Below are positions 9,732-19,497 of a stretch of 64,000 bases of DNA, in pieces; position 1 is the stretch's first letter; the number at the start of each line of letters is the position of its first letter. Source of the DNA: Alcanivorax sp. REN37 (GTDB lineage Bacteria > Pseudomonadota > Gammaproteobacteria > Pseudomonadales > Alcanivoracaceae). Position numbers and translations under genes: made by a program. Below the pieces are notes generated by a model that saw only the letters and a list, made by a program, of their open reading frames with translations, searched no databases and was not told the origin of the DNA. Location: NCBI RefSeq assembly GCF_041102775.1, contig NZ_JBGCUO010000002.1, positions 205,868-269,867 of the forward strand. Direction: 5' to 3'.

Positions 9732-10217
9732 TCAGTGGGCGTGGCCACCTTCGCCGTGTACGTGACCGTGCTCCAGCTCTTCTGCACTGGCAGCACGCAC
9801 GTCGGTGATCTCAACGTCGAACTGCAGCACTTCACCGGCCAGCGGGTGGTTGCCGTCCACAGTGATGGTGTCGCCGTCGACCGCGGTGATGGTGAACATG
9901 CGCGGGCCCATTTCGGTGCTGGCTTGAAATTGCATGCCCGGTTGCAGGTCGTCAACGCCCTGGAACGCTTCGCGCGGCACGTCTTGAATCAGGCCGTCGT
10001 GGCGTTCGCCGTAGCCTTCTTCCGGCTGTACCGTCACCACCAGCTTGTCGCCGGTCTGCTTGCCGGTCAGCTCTTTTTCCAGACCCGGGATGATGTTGCC
10101 GTGCCCGTGCAGGTAGCCCAGCGGCTCGCCACGGTCACGGGAGCAGTCCAGTTTCTCGCCGGCGCTGTTGGTGAGGGTGTAGTGCATCAGCACCACGGAA
10201 TTTTCTGCAATCTGCAT
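9732..10217 (-). CDS. slyD: FKBP-type peptidyl-prolyl isomerase, SlyD-like
   Basis: A 161-residue cytosolic prolyl isomerase/chaperone of the SlyD type. The FKBP fold is interrupted by an IF (insert-in-flap) domain, with YLHGHGNIIPGLEKEL at about 33-48 and EEGYGERHDGLIQDVPREAF near 70-90. The C-terminus is His-rich (HGHVHGEGGHAH), consistent with Ni/Zn/Cu binding and delivery. I start at the ATG 10217 (MQIAENSVVLMHYTL) because family members begin at that residue. An upstream in-frame ATG at 10265 would add 16 unlikely residues. It lies upstream of the iron permease on the same strand, separated from it by a hairpin and a Fur-like box. Confidence 0.9.
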   Translation of the reverse strand: MQIAENSVVLMHYTLTNSAGEKLDCSRDRGEPLGYLHGHGNIIPGLEKELTGKQTGDKLVVTVQPEEGYGERHDGLIQDVPREAFQGVDDLQPGMQFQASTEMGPRMFTITAVDGDTITVDGNHPLAGEVLQFDVEITDVRAASAEELEHGHVHGEGGHAH

Positions 10218-10326
10218 GAAGCACCCGTTGGGGTAATGAATTGAGGCGCCCATGCTAATGGCCATGGCCGCCAGCGGCCACCGCTGATCCGGTTTCGGCG
10301 CCGAGAAAGGCTGGCGCCAAGGCCGT

Positions 10327-11793
10327 TCAGTCGATGCCGAGTTGGTCCCAGAGGGCGTCCACGCGCTGCTTCACCGCCTCGTCCATGACGATCGGCCGGC
10401 CCCATTCCCGGTCGGTTTCGCCCGGCCACTTGTTGGTGGCATCGAGCCCCATCTTGGAGCCGAGGCCGGACACCGGCGAGGCAAAGTCGAGGTAATCGAT
10501 CGGTGTGTTTTCCACCAGCGTGACGTCGCGCGCCGGGTCCATGCGCGTGGTCATGGCCCAGATCACGTCCTTCCAGTCGCGGGCGTTAACGTCGTCATCG
10601 CAGACGATCACGAATTTGGTGTACATGAACTGCCGCAGGAATGACCACACGCCCATCATCACGCGCTTGGCGTGACCGGCGTACTGCTTCTTCATGGTCA
10701 CCACCGCCAGCCGGTAGGAGCAGCCTTCCGGTGGCAGGTAGAAGTCGACGATCTCGGGGAATTGCTTGCGCAGGATCGGCACGAAGATTTCGTTCATCGC
10801 CACCCCCAGCACTGCGGGCTCATCCGGCGGGCGGCCGGTGTAGGTGCTGTGGTAGATCGGATCGCGGCGGTGGGTGATGCGCTCCACCGTGAACACCGGG
10901 AAGCGGTCCACTTCGTTGTAATAGCCGGTGTGGTCGCCGAACGGGCCTTCATCGGCGTAATCGTCCGGATAGATATAGCCTTCCAGCACATATTCGGCGC
11001 TGGCCGGCACCTGCAGCGGCACTGATTGCGCGTCCGCCACTTCGGTACGGCCGCCGCGCAGCAGGCCGGCAAAGCCGTATTCGCTGAGCGTGTCCGGCAC
11101 CGGCGTCACGGCGCCGAGAATGGTGGCCGGGTCGGCGCCCAGCGCCACCGCCACCGGGAACGGCTCACCGGGGTGGGCCGCCTGCCACTCGGCGAAGTCG
11201 AGTGCGCCGCCGCGGTGGCTGAGCCAGCGCATGATCAGCCGGTTGCGGCCAATCAGTTGCTGGCGATAGATGCCAAGGTTCTGGCGGCTCTTGTGCGGGC
11301 CGCGGGTGATGACCAGCGGCCAGGTTACCAGTGGCGCGGCGTCGCCCGGCCAGCAGGTCTGGATCGGCAGCCGGTACAGGTCCACCGCATCGCCTTCCAG
11401 CGTCACCTGTTGGCATACCGGATTGCTGACCACCTTCGGATTCATTGCCAGCACCTGCTTCACCACCGGCAGCATCGATAGCGCATCGCGCAGGCCTTTG
11501 GGCGGTTCCGGCTCCTTCAGGAACGCCAGCAGTTCGCCCAGCTCGCGCAATTCTTCCAGCGACTCCCGGCCCATGCCCAGCGCGACCCGCTTTTCAGTAC
11601 CGAACAGGTTGCCAAGTACCGGAACGTCCGAGCCTTTGACGTTCTCGAACAGCAGCGCCGGGCCACCGGCCCGTAGGGTGCGGTCGCAGATCTCGGTCAT
11701 TTCCAGTACCGGGTCGACTTCCACGGTGATGCGTTTGAGTTCGCCGCGCTGTTCCAACTGGCGGATGAAATCGCGCAGGTCGCTGTATTTCAT
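10327..11793 (-). CDS. ubiD: 4-hydroxy-3-polyprenylbenzoate decarboxylase
   Basis: UbiD uses prenylated FMN to decarboxylate 3-polyprenyl-4-hydroxybenzoate in ubiquinone synthesis. The 488-residue length from ATG 11793 ([13 protein letters not shown]) is normal. The longer open frame back to 11922 reads as non-coding arginine-rich sequence. Recognisable segments include [25 protein letters not shown] and [11 protein letters not shown] in the prFMN-binding region. The UbiX partner that makes prFMN is not in the window. The gene diverges from the lipoprotein gene at 11991. Confidence 0.95.
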   Translation of the reverse strand: MKYSDLRDFIRQLEQRGELKRITVEVDPVLEMTEICDRTLRAGGPALLFENVKGSDVPVLGNLFGTEKRVALGMGRESLEELRELGELLAFLKEPEPPKGLRDALSMLPVVKQVLAMNPKVVSNPVCQQVTLEGDAVDLYRLPIQTCWPGDAAPLVTWPLVITRGPHKSRQNLGIYRQQLIGRNRLIMRWLSHRGGALDFAEWQAAHPGEPFPVAVALGADPATILGAVTPVPDTLSEYGFAGLLRGGRTEVADAQSVPLQVPASAEYVLEGYIYPDDYADEGPFGDHTGYYNEVDRFPVFTVERITHRRDPIYHSTYTGRPPDEPAVLGVAMNEIFVPILRKQFPEIVDFYLPPEGCSYRLAVVTMKKQYAGHAKRVMMGVWSFLRQFMYTKFVIVCDDDVNARDWKDVIWAMTTRMDPARDVTLVENTPIDYLDFASPVSGLGSKMGLDATNKWPGETDREWGRPIVMDEAVKQRVDALWDQLGID

Positions 11794-11990
11794 GGCAATC
11801 GGCCTGTGTCCGGTGGGTGGGGAAACCGGGCGAGTATAGCAGTGGCGTCTGCGGCGGCCACGTTGGCGGCGGCACATGTAAAAGATAACGCCGTCACATT
11901 GTCGATCGGGCGTGCGTCCCACTACCCTGCGGCCATCCAGGATGACGATTGCTCTCCGCCGTCGCAGTACACCGAGAAGGATGTCCCCCC

Positions 11991-13766
11991 ATGCTGTTTG
12001 TGCGTTTGCCCTTGATTAGCAGTCTGGTGCTGGCGCTGGCTGCCTGTGGCGCCGCCCCGCGTGCCCCGGAAACTCCCCAGCCGCCGCCGTTCCCGCCCTC
12101 CGATCTGAGTCGGTTGGATGCCGAGGATGGCGCCGCCGTGGTGATCAACGCGGAAGGGCGGGTGCTGGATGCCCAAAGCGGCACCCTGCAGTTGCTTGGC
12201 TCACGTCATTGGGCGCGTGTGCGCGCTGATGGCACCACCATCTATGACGCCGTAGGTCGTGCGCAGGCGCGTTATCCGCGGTTGGCGTTTGATCCGCCGC
12301 TGGCGCTGCGCAGCGGCGCGCGCTGGGGGGCGACCGTGTACCCGGTGCGCTCCGGCCAGGGCTCGGCGGTGCTCAATGCTGACGGCAAATTGGTGGTGCC
12401 GTTTCAGCAGGAAGCCGGTTGGTGGGAGCGCACGGCGCATGCCGACCGGGTGCTGTTCATCACCCCGACGCACGAAACGCTGTTCGATGCGGACGGCAAC
12501 GCCTTGCTGCGCTGGGATCTGGCGCAGCAACAACGGGTGTCCGGCCCGTTCGCGGGCACTGGTGAACTGCTGTTATGCCCGGTGGGCGCGGGCGCCTGTC
12601 ACCTGCATGGCGCCGACGGTAAGCCGCGACTGACGTTCGAAGTGGACCAATTGGCGGCGTTGCAGGGCGGCCAATATCTGGGGCGCCGTGGCAGTGCTTG
12701 GTTCCGCTTTGATGCGGAGGGCCGGGTCAGCGCGCCAGAGCTGTTCCAAGAAGATGGCGCGCTGCGCCCGCGCCAAGCCGACACGCCGGCGCCGCGCTGG
12801 CCGCTGTGGGTGACGCGCTTCCCGGTCGACGCCAGCACCTTGGAGCCACGCCGCGGTGAGGCGATGCCAGGTTTCCTGCACCAAGACGGTCGTTTTGTGC
12901 CGGTGCCGGGCGGCAAGGACGCCGAACGTATTTGCCCGCAGGTGTGGTTGGTGACCCAGCAGCAAGGCGGTCAGCGCAGCCGGGTGCGCATGGATGGCCA
13001 CAGCAGCACCGGCACGCCGATGACCGACGATTTCTGGGGCATGGTCACCTTCTCACCGGATTGGCGGGTGGCGCGGCGCAGCAATCCGCGTCAGCAGGCA
13101 CTGCTCGATTGCGCCGGACGCACTTTGGTGGATGACCCGCAAATCATCCGTTTCAAGGAGCACGGCGAAGGATTGGCGGCGCTGCTGAAAGGCGAATACG
13201 CCGCGCGAGTGTGGTACAGCCGTGATCTTCAACGCAGCGAAGTGCCGCGTGGCTACGGCATCGAGGACGCCAATGCCCGCGGCACGGTGCTGAAGCTGGA
13301 AACGGCGGGCGGCCAAGCACACCTGTTCGATGTGGCCAGCGGCAAGCTAGTCAGCACCACGTTGCCGGCTAACGCTGAGTTGCTGGAGGGCGGCGCCCGC
13401 TACCGGCAGGGTGAACTGTGGGGCTTCCAGTCGGCGACCGCGGCGCCGCTGGCCCCGGTTTATCAGGAAATGCTGCCGTGGCAGCAACGCTTGGTGACGC
13501 TGCAAGTGCTGCCGGGGCAAGAACAGGTGGTGCTGCGCCGCGCCAGCGGTGAGCCGCTGACTGAGTGGCAGGGCCAAGGTCTGCTGGTACAGACCGAAGG
13601 CGAGCTGCTGCGGGTGGGCCTCAACACGCTAGTGGGCCGACAACAGCAATGGGTCACTGCGGATGGCGCAGTGCGCGCCACGCTGGTCAGCTGCCCCGGC
13701 GGCCGGGTGGTGGTCGGCAGCAGCGGTGAGCCGGTGCAGGACGGCGCCGGTTGTCCGGCGCCCTGA
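11991..13766 (+). CDS. Large lipoprotein of unknown function with WG-repeat-like segments
   Basis: I do not recognise a named family for this 591-residue protein. The start at ATG 11991 gives a lipoprotein signal ([19 protein letters not shown], Cys at 19) and has AGAAGG ten bases upstream. A Pro-rich linker ([10 protein letters not shown]) follows. The rest is rich in short beta-type segments such as [27 protein letters not shown] and [18 protein letters not shown], resembling degenerate WG repeats (W-G followed by hydrophobic residues and D/N-G-K). This suggests a beta-propeller or solenoid domain on the periplasmic side of a membrane. No neighbour gives a functional hint. phoX follows after the double Pho box and is probably a separate unit. 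Confidence 0.75.
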   Translation: MLFVRLPLISSLVLALAACGAAPRAPETPQPPPFPPSDLSRLDAEDGAAVVINAEGRVLDAQSGTLQLLGSRHWARVRADGTTIYDAVGRAQARYPRLAFDPPLALRSGARWGATVYPVRSGQGSAVLNADGKLVVPFQQEAGWWERTAHADRVLFITPTHETLFDADGNALLRWDLAQQQRVSGPFAGTGELLLCPVGAGACHLHGADGKPRLTFEVDQLAALQGGQYLGRRGSAWFRFDAEGRVSAPELFQEDGALRPRQADTPAPRWPLWVTRFPVDASTLEPRRGEAMPGFLHQDGRFVPVPGGKDAERICPQVWLVTQQQGGQRSRVRMDGHSSTGTPMTDDFWGMVTFSPDWRVARRSNPRQQALLDCAGRTLVDDPQIIRFKEHGEGLAALLKGEYAARVWYSRDLQRSEVPRGYGIEDANARGTVLKLETAGGQAHLFDVASGKLVSTTLPANAELLEGGARYRQGELWGFQSATAAPLAPVYQEMLPWQQRLVTLQVLPGQEQVVLRRASGEPLTEWQGQGLLVQTEGELLRVGLNTLVGRQQQWVTADGAVRATLVSCPGGRVVVGSSGEPVQDGAGCPAP

Positions 13767-13796
13767 TCAGCCGGCGCGCTTCCACGCGGCGATAAG

Positions 13797-13836
13797 CTGT
13801 CACTGGCTTGTCGCCGCACTGTCATCCAGGCGTCAT
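13797..13836 (+). promoter_or_regulatory. Two tandem Pho boxes upstream of phoX
   Basis: Four 7-bp direct repeats recur every 11 bp: CTGTCAC 13797, TTGTCGC 13808, CTGTCAT 13819 and GCGTCAT 13830, each separated by 4 bp. This is exactly the spacing of PhoB recognition units (consensus CTGTCAT). The last unit ends 71 bp before the phoX start, leaving room for a -10 element and a 5' leader. Confidence 0.85.
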
Positions 13837-13907
13837 GGGGGTTTCACTCAGTACCCATAGGGTCTTTGTTCCGAAACTTTGCATTGATGCAGTGGGAGGA
13901 ACACCGC

Positions 13908-15962
13908 GTGAAGACCCGACCGATCAAACCGATGCCGCAGCAGGAGCAAGGCAACAACCCGCCGGAGCCGAGCAGCAACCAGGCCGGCAACCGCCACTTT
14001 GATGAGGTGCTGGCCGCCAACCTGTCACGCCGGACGTTGCTGCAGGGCACCTTGGGTGCTTCGGCGGTGGCCTTCTTGGGTGGCACCTTGGCCGCCTGTG
14101 GCAGTGATTCTGGCTCTGACCGGCCGGTGATCCCGGGTGTACGGACCCTCGGCTTCAAAAGCATTGCCACCGGCCGTGATGATGCGGTGATGGTGCCGGA
14201 AGGCTACACCGCCACGGCGTTCTTGCCGTGGGGCACACCGATCCTAGGCGCGTTCCCGGACTACCGCGATGACGGGCTCAATACCGGTGATGAACAAGCC
14301 GAGCAAATGGGTTCCAACCACGACGGCATCATTTTCTTCCCGATCGACGGCAAATCCGACCACGGTCTGTTGGTGATGAACCACGAATACGTGGACCAGA
14401 AAGTGCTGCACGCCCATGGCGCCGACCAGAGCGGCGCACCGCGTCCGGCGGACGACGTGAAGAAAGAAATGAACGCCCATGGCATCAGCGTGGTGGAAAT
14501 CCAGAAAAGCGCCAACGGTGGCTGGGAGCTGGTCGCGGGCGGTTACAACCGCCGCGTGACCGCCATCACCGAGATGAAAATTTCCGGACCAATGCGTGGC
14601 ACCGACGCCATGAAAACCGCCTTCGATCCCAGTGGCCAGCGCACCCGTGGCACCCTGAACAACTGCGGCAGCGGTTACACCCCTTGGGGCACCTATCTGA
14701 TCTCGGAAGAAAACTGGGCCGGTTATTTCCACGCCGACAAGGCGCTGCTGGATAAGAAGACGCCGGGCTATAACCGCTACAACATCACCGGCTGGCAGAA
14801 CTACCACTGGTACGCCGCCGATCAACAAGACGATCTGTACCAGCGCTTTGCGCCGGATGAGAGCGGCGCCAGTGCCAGCGAAGACTTCCGCAACGAGCCG
14901 CACTGCTTCGGTTGGCTGGTGGAAGTGGATCCGTTCGACCCCAACTATGTGCCGCGCAAACGCACCGCCATGGGCCGCTTCTCCCATGAAGGGGTGATTC
15001 CGGCACCGGTGAAAGTCGGCAAACCGATGGCGTTTTACTCCGGTGACGACTCCACTAACGAGTACATTTACAAATTCGTCACCAAGGCGGTGTGGGCAGA
15101 AAATATGGAAGGCGGCGATGTGCTCGATGAAGGCACTTTGTACGTCGCCCGCTTCAACGACGACGGCAGTGGCGACTGGTTGCCGCTGGACTTCGACCAC
15201 CCGCTGTTCAAAGCGGCGATGGACAACGAAGCTGAGCGGCCGCCGACCAGCGACCGCCCGCGTCTGGTGTTCACCTCTCAGGCAGACGTGCTGCTTAACA
15301 CTCGCGGCGCTGCCGACATTCTTGGTGCGACGCCGATGGATCGTCCGGAGTGGGGGGCGGTGAACCCGAACAGCGGCGAGGTGTATTTCACCCTCACCAA
15401 CAACAGCCCTCGCACTGTCAGCAATGCGGCCAACCCGCGCGTGCTCAACCGCACCGGCCATATCATCCGTTGGAACGAAGAAGCGGGCGAACCGGCGGCG
15501 ACCAAGTTCTACTGGAACATCTTTGTGTTTGCCGGCCATACCGAGGGTCACTTGGCGGGTTTCCTGCCGCGCAGCGGCAAGCGCCTGACCGACGAAAACG
15601 TTTTCGCCAGCCCGGACGGCTTGCTGTACGACGACAACGGTATTCTCTGGATTCAAACCGACATGTCTGGTGATCAGCAGGCCGGTAAAGGCCCTGATGG
15701 CGATTTCGGCAACAACCAGATGTTGGCGGCGGTACCGGAGACCGGGGAGATCAAACGCTTCATGGTGGGGCCGGTGGACTGTGAAGTGACCGGGGTGTGC
15801 ATGACTCCGGATCACAAGACCATGTTCATCAACATCCAGCACCCTGGCGATCGCTCCCAACCGGGGCAGTTCACCAGCCATTGGCCCACCGGAGGCAATG
15901 CCCGCCCGCGTTCGGCCACGGTGGTGATCACCAAGGACGACGGCGGTGTTATCGGTCTTTGA
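13908..15962 (+). CDS. phoX: PhoX-family alkaline phosphatase (Tat-exported)
   Basis: PhoX enzymes are calcium/iron-dependent periplasmic phosphomonoesterases unrelated to PhoA. I start at GTG 13908 because GGGAGGA lies seven bases upstream, giving 684 residues. In-frame ATGs further upstream lack such a site. Residues near 41-46 contain the twin-arginine motif SRRTLLQG, and the following hydrophobic stretch ends near an LAACG, so it may be a Tat-exported lipoprotein. Typical segments are SNHDGI, NHEYVD, GTLNNCGSGYTPWGTYL and WLVEVDPFD. The double Pho box upstream indicates induction by PhoB under phosphate starvation. A strong bidirectional terminator separates it from rho. Confidence 0.93.
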   Translation: MKTRPIKPMPQQEQGNNPPEPSSNQAGNRHFDEVLAANLSRRTLLQGTLGASAVAFLGGTLAACGSDSGSDRPVIPGVRTLGFKSIATGRDDAVMVPEGYTATAFLPWGTPILGAFPDYRDDGLNTGDEQAEQMGSNHDGIIFFPIDGKSDHGLLVMNHEYVDQKVLHAHGADQSGAPRPADDVKKEMNAHGISVVEIQKSANGGWELVAGGYNRRVTAITEMKISGPMRGTDAMKTAFDPSGQRTRGTLNNCGSGYTPWGTYLISEENWAGYFHADKALLDKKTPGYNRYNITGWQNYHWYAADQQDDLYQRFAPDESGASASEDFRNEPHCFGWLVEVDPFDPNYVPRKRTAMGRFSHEGVIPAPVKVGKPMAFYSGDDSTNEYIYKFVTKAVWAENMEGGDVLDEGTLYVARFNDDGSGDWLPLDFDHPLFKAAMDNEAERPPTSDRPRLVFTSQADVLLNTRGAADILGATPMDRPEWGAVNPNSGEVYFTLTNNSPRTVSNAANPRVLNRTGHIIRWNEEAGEPAATKFYWNIFVFAGHTEGHLAGFLPRSGKRLTDENVFASPDGLLYDDNGILWIQTDMSGDQQAGKGPDGDFGNNQMLAAVPETGEIKRFMVGPVDCEVTGVCMTPDHKTMFINIQHPGDRSQPGQFTSHWPTGGNARPRSATVVITKDDGGVIGL

Positions 15963-15980
15963 TCGCTGTTGTTCGCCCAC

Positions 15981-16012
15981 AAAAAAAGCCCGGTTAATAC
16001 CGGGCTTTTTTT
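15981..16012. terminator. Bidirectional terminator between phoX and rho
   Basis: A 14-bp perfect stem (15981-15994 and 15999-16012) with loop TAAT, a GCCCGGT core and A/T runs on both sides. Confidence 0.93.
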
Positions 16013-16026
16013 TATTGCGTGAACGC

Positions 16027-17286
16027 TTATTTGCGCTTCATGGAATCGAAGAACTCATTGTTGGTCTTGGTTTGCTTGAGACGGTCGATGAGAAATTCGA
16101 TGGCGCCGATCTCATCCATGGGGTGCAGCACTTTGCGCAGTACCCACATGTTCTTGAGCTCGTCTTCGTGTACCAGGCGCTCTTCGCGGCGAGTGCCGGA
16201 TTTTTTGATATGAATAGCCGGGAACACACGCTTTTCCGCCACTTTGCGGTCCAGGTGCAGTTCCATGTTGCCGGTGCCCTTGAACTCCTCGTAGATGACT
16301 TCGTCCATCTTCGAGCCGGTGTCGATCAGCGCGGTGGCGAGGATGGTCAGGCTGCCGCCTTCTTCAATGTTTCGCGCGGCACCGAAGAAGCGCTTGGGTT
16401 TTTCCAGAGCGTGGGCGTCGACACCGCCGGTGAGCACCTTGCCGGAGCTGGGCTGCACGGTGTTGTAGGCACGTGCCAGACGGGTGATGGAGTCGAGCAG
16501 GATGATCACGTCTTGCTTGTGCTCGACCAGTCGTTTGGCCTTCTCGATCACCATTTCTGCCACTTGCACGTGGCGCGCCGGCGGCTCATCGAAGGTGGAT
16601 GCAACCACTTCGCCGCGCACCGTACGGGACATCTCGGTCACTTCTTCCGGACGCTCGTCGATCAGCAGCACAATCATGTGGGATTCGGGGTTGTTGCGCG
16701 CGATGGAGTGAGCAATCTGCTGCAGCAACATGGTCTTACCGGCTTTCGGCGGTGCCACGATCAGGCCGCGTTGGCCTTTGCCGATTGGCGCCACCAGATC
16801 GATGACGCGGGACGTGATGTCTTCGGTGGAGCCGTTGCCCAGCTCCATGACCAGGCGCTCGGTGGGGAACAGCGGCGTCAGGTTTTCAAAGAGGATTTTG
16901 TTCTTGGCGTTTTCGGGCTTGTCGAAGTTGATCTCGCTGACTTTCAGCAGGGCGAAGTAACGTTCGCCTTCCTTCGGGGGCCTGATTTTCCCGGAAATCG
17001 TATCGCCGGTACGCAGGTTGAAGCGGCGAATCTGGCTGGGCGACACATAAATGTCGTCAGGGCCGGCCAGGTAGGAGCCTTCCGAGCTGCGCAGGAAGCC
17101 GAAACCGTCCTGCAGGATTTCCAGCACGCCGTCGCCGTAGATATCGGAGCCGCTTTTGGCCGCCTTCTTCAGGATCGAAAAAATAACATCCTGCTTGCGG
17201 GTACGGGCAAGGTTTTCGAGGCCCATTTCCTGGGCGATGGCCAGCAGCTCTCCAATCGGCTTCTGCTTCAATTCGGACAGGTTCAT
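16027..17286 (-). CDS. rho: Transcription termination factor Rho
   Basis: Hexameric RNA helicase/ATPase that ends transcription at Rho-dependent sites. The 419-residue length equals that of E. coli Rho. It has the N-terminal RNA-binding domain with [17 protein letters not shown], the Walker A loop [11 protein letters not shown] and Walker [17 protein letters not shown]. The bicyclomycin-region and Q-loop signatures are intact. It follows trxA on the same strand, as in many proteobacteria, with a 209-bp spacer containing GC hairpins. Confidence 0.98.
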   Translation of the reverse strand: MNLSELKQKPIGELLAIAQEMGLENLARTRKQDVIFSILKKAAKSGSDIYGDGVLEILQDGFGFLRSSEGSYLAGPDDIYVSPSQIRRFNLRTGDTISGKIRPPKEGERYFALLKVSEINFDKPENAKNKILFENLTPLFPTERLVMELGNGSTEDITSRVIDLVAPIGKGQRGLIVAPPKAGKTMLLQQIAHSIARNNPESHMIVLLIDERPEEVTEMSRTVRGEVVASTFDEPPARHVQVAEMVIEKAKRLVEHKQDVIILLDSITRLARAYNTVQPSSGKVLTGGVDAHALEKPKRFFGAARNIEEGGSLTILATALIDTGSKMDEVIYEEFKGTGNMELHLDRKVAEKRVFPAIHIKKSGTRREERLVHEDELKNMWVLRKVLHPMDEIGAIEFLIDRLKQTKTNNEFFDSMKRK

Positions 17287-17418
17287 CGGTTGAGTACGAT
17301 TCCAGAAAGATGATTAAGTGTGATTGCCGGACAGGGGGGGTGTCGGGCTTGGGTATCGGTGTCTTTATAGAGATTGCTGCGTCGGGCGATGCCGAGCGTC
17401 AATAGGAAGTGCGAAGCT

Positions 17419-17476
17419 GCCCCGGAATGTAGCACCGGGGCCTGCGGACTGTCCAGCCCCGGCGGGAGGGGGCTGG
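17419..17476 (-). terminator. GC hairpins between trxA and rho
   Basis: Two stems lie in the trxA-rho spacer: CCAGCCCC/GGGGCTGG (17453-17460 and 17469-17476) and GCCCCGG/CCGGGGC (17419-17425 and 17435-17441). Neither has a U-tract on the minus strand. They may slow or partially end trxA transcription, or be part of the rho leader. Confidence 0.4.
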
Positions 17477-17495
17477 CAGCGCATTGTAAAGATTG

Positions 17496-17822
17496 TCAGA
17501 TGGTGCTGTCGAGGAAGGCGTTGAGCTCCGCCTTGTTGCGGGCGCCGACCTTGGTGGCCTCAACTTTGCCGTTGCTGAACACAGTCAGCGTCGGGATGCT
17601 GCGGATGCCGTATTGGCGCGCAGTGTTGGGGTTGTCATCAATGTTGATCTTCACCACCTTCACCCGGCCGGCGTATTCCTCGGCCAGTTGTTCCAGGATC
17701 GGTGCGATCATCTTGCACGGGCCGCACCAAGGGGCCCAGTAATCCACCAGCACCGGCACGTCGGACTTGAGGACGTCGTCCTCGAAGCTCGCATCGGTGG
17801 TGTTTAAAATCTGGCCGCTCAT
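17496..17822 (-). CDS. trxA: Thioredoxin 1
   Basis: A 108-residue cytosolic disulfide reductant with the canonical WCGPC active site (residues 32-36), the cis-proline motif IPTLTVF around residue 75 and no signal peptide. It reduces ribonucleotide reductase, peroxiredoxins and other targets. The position directly upstream of rho is conserved across many gammaproteobacteria. Confidence 0.97.
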   Translation of the reverse strand: MSGQILNTTDASFEDDVLKSDVPVLVDYWAPWCGPCKMIAPILEQLAEEYAGRVKVVKINIDDNPNTARQYGIRSIPTLTVFSNGKVEATKVGARNKAELNAFLDSTI

Positions 17823-17979
17823 TGCCTTCTCCTGATTTGGGGGTTCGCGGAGCGCATAATATCGGGGCTTGGGGGCGGGGATTCAACCCTTGCTGCTGGG
17901 CACTGTCATCTGTTTGCCATGGCACCGTCGTGTTGCGACGGCATGCTGTGACGTTTCTTCTACAGCCAGGAGCCTGCTG

Positions 17980-19476
17980 TTGTCTGATGCACCGGAACAG
18001 TTTGCCGCCATTGATCTCGGGTCCAACAGCTTCCACATGGTGGTGGCGCGGTTGGTGGCCGGGGAACTGCTGATCCAAGAGGGGCTGTCAGAAAAAGTAC
18101 AGCTCGCCGCCGGGTTGGACCCGCACAACTTCATCACTGCGCCGGCGCGCGAGCGGGCGTTGGCCTGCCTGGCCCGGTTTGCGCAGCGCATCCAGGGCAT
18201 CCCGCGCCGTAATGTGCGGGTGGTGGGCACCAATGCGCTGCGCGTGGCGGAAGATGCGCCGGCGTTCATGGCAGAGGCACAGACGGTGCTTGGCCATGAC
18301 ATCGAGATTATTGCTGGGCGTGAGGAAGCGCGCTTGATCTACCTCGGCGTCAGCCACAGCTTGCCGGGCCTGCCAGGTCGCACGGTGGTGGTGGACATCG
18401 GCGGTGGCAGCACCGAGCTGATCGTCGGTGAGCAGTTTGATGCGCTGGAGCGTGAGTCGATGGATATCGGCTGTGTCAGCCTGACGCGGCGCTGTTTCGC
18501 AGATGGGCGCTGCACGGACAAGCAGTTTGATCGCGCGCTGATTCTCGCGCGGCAGGAAGTGGTGATGCACCAACGCAGCTTCCAGAGTCTCGGTTGGCAG
18601 CAAGCGGTGGGTGCGTCGGGTTCGATCAAGGCGATCGGCCAAGTGTGTGAAGCCAACGGCTGGAGTGATGGCACCATCACGCTCGATGGGTTGCAGCGCA
18701 TCCGGCGTCGGTTGGTGAAGGCGCCCAGCGTGGCTGAAGCCGGGCTGAAGGGTTTGAAAGAAGACCGAGTGCCGATTTTCGCCGCCGGCGTGGCCATTCT
18801 CACCGGCGTATTTGAGCAGCTCGGGCTGCAGAGCATGGTGGTCAGCAGCGGTGCGTTGCGCGAAGGGGTGCTGTACGACCTGCTTGGTCGCCTTGGCCAT
18901 GAGGACGTGCGCGAGCGCTCAATCGCGACGCTGATGGCGCGTAACTTTGTCGATACCCGCCATGCCGAGCGCGTGGCGGGCACCGCACTGGCGCTGTTCG
19001 ATCAGGTGTGGGCGGCGTTCGGTCACGGTGACGACGACAACTGGCGTGATGTGCTGCGCTGGGCGGCGTTGCTGCATGAGGTGGGGCTGTCGGTGTCCCA
19101 TGCCCAGTTCCACCGCCATGGCGCCTATCTGGTGCAAAACTCTGATCTGCCCGGCTTCTCGCGCCGTGACCAGCAATTGCTGGCGGCGCTGGTGCGCAAT
19201 CACCGGCGCAAGTGGGCGGCAACGCCGCTGGCGGAGCTGCCGGCAGCGCAACAGGCACCGGTGGCGACCTTGTGTTGGCTGCTGCGTCTGGCGACGCTGC
19301 TGCACCATGCGCGCAGCCCGGAGCCGTTGCCGTCACTGGCGTTGTCGCGCACCGCTGATGGTTTGGCGTTGGCGTTTCCCACCGGCTGGTTGACGGAACA
19401 CCCGCTGACCCAGGCGGACCTGGATCAGGAGCAGGAGTTCTGCCGTGAAGCTGGGGGGACGCTGGCGGTGTCCTGA
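17980..19476 (+). CDS. ppx: Exopolyphosphatase
   Basis: Ppx releases orthophosphate from the ends of polyphosphate. I start at TTG 17980 because AGGAG lies seven bases upstream and the signature AIDLGSNSFHM then begins at residue 10, as in homologues. The total is 498 residues. The ASKHA phosphate loops AIDLGSNSF and DIGGGSTELI are intact, and the C-terminal HD-like domain (about 310-490) follows. It converges on ppk, with the two stop codons inside one 24-bp palindrome. The pair sets cellular polyphosphate levels. Confidence 0.95.
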   Translation: MSDAPEQFAAIDLGSNSFHMVVARLVAGELLIQEGLSEKVQLAAGLDPHNFITAPARERALACLARFAQRIQGIPRRNVRVVGTNALRVAEDAPAFMAEAQTVLGHDIEIIAGREEARLIYLGVSHSLPGLPGRTVVVDIGGGSTELIVGEQFDALERESMDIGCVSLTRRCFADGRCTDKQFDRALILARQEVVMHQRSFQSLGWQQAVGASGSIKAIGQVCEANGWSDGTITLDGLQRIRRRLVKAPSVAEAGLKGLKEDRVPIFAAGVAILTGVFEQLGLQSMVVSSGALREGVLYDLLGRLGHEDVRERSIATLMARNFVDTRHAERVAGTALALFDQVWAAFGHGDDDNWRDVLRWAALLHEVGLSVSHAQFHRHGAYLVQNSDLPGFSRRDQQLLAALVRNHRRKWAATPLAELPAAQQAPVATLCWLLRLATLLHHARSPEPLPSLALSRTADGLALAFPTGWLTEHPLTQADLDQEQEFCREAGGTLAVS

Positions 19477-19497
19477 GCGGCTCAGCTGAGCCGCTCA
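19474..19497. repeat. 24-bp perfect palindrome joining ppx and ppk stop codons
   Basis: TGAGCGGCTCAG is followed directly by its reverse complement. The ppx TGA is its first triplet, and the ppk stop (minus strand) also lies inside it, at 19482-19484. It may work as a bidirectional terminator or RNA end-stabilising stem, although no U-tract follows. Confidence 0.7.

Noticed and set aside
14244..15980. Minus-strand 578-codon open frame covering phoX
   Set aside because: It is an antisense shadow of a complete PhoX gene with Tat signal, ribosome-binding site and Pho boxes; its own translation is His/Val/Ala-rich with no family.
15946..17313. Plus-strand 455-codon open frame opposite rho
   Set aside because: Rho is complete on the other strand; the plus frame has no ribosome-binding site and reads as antisense.
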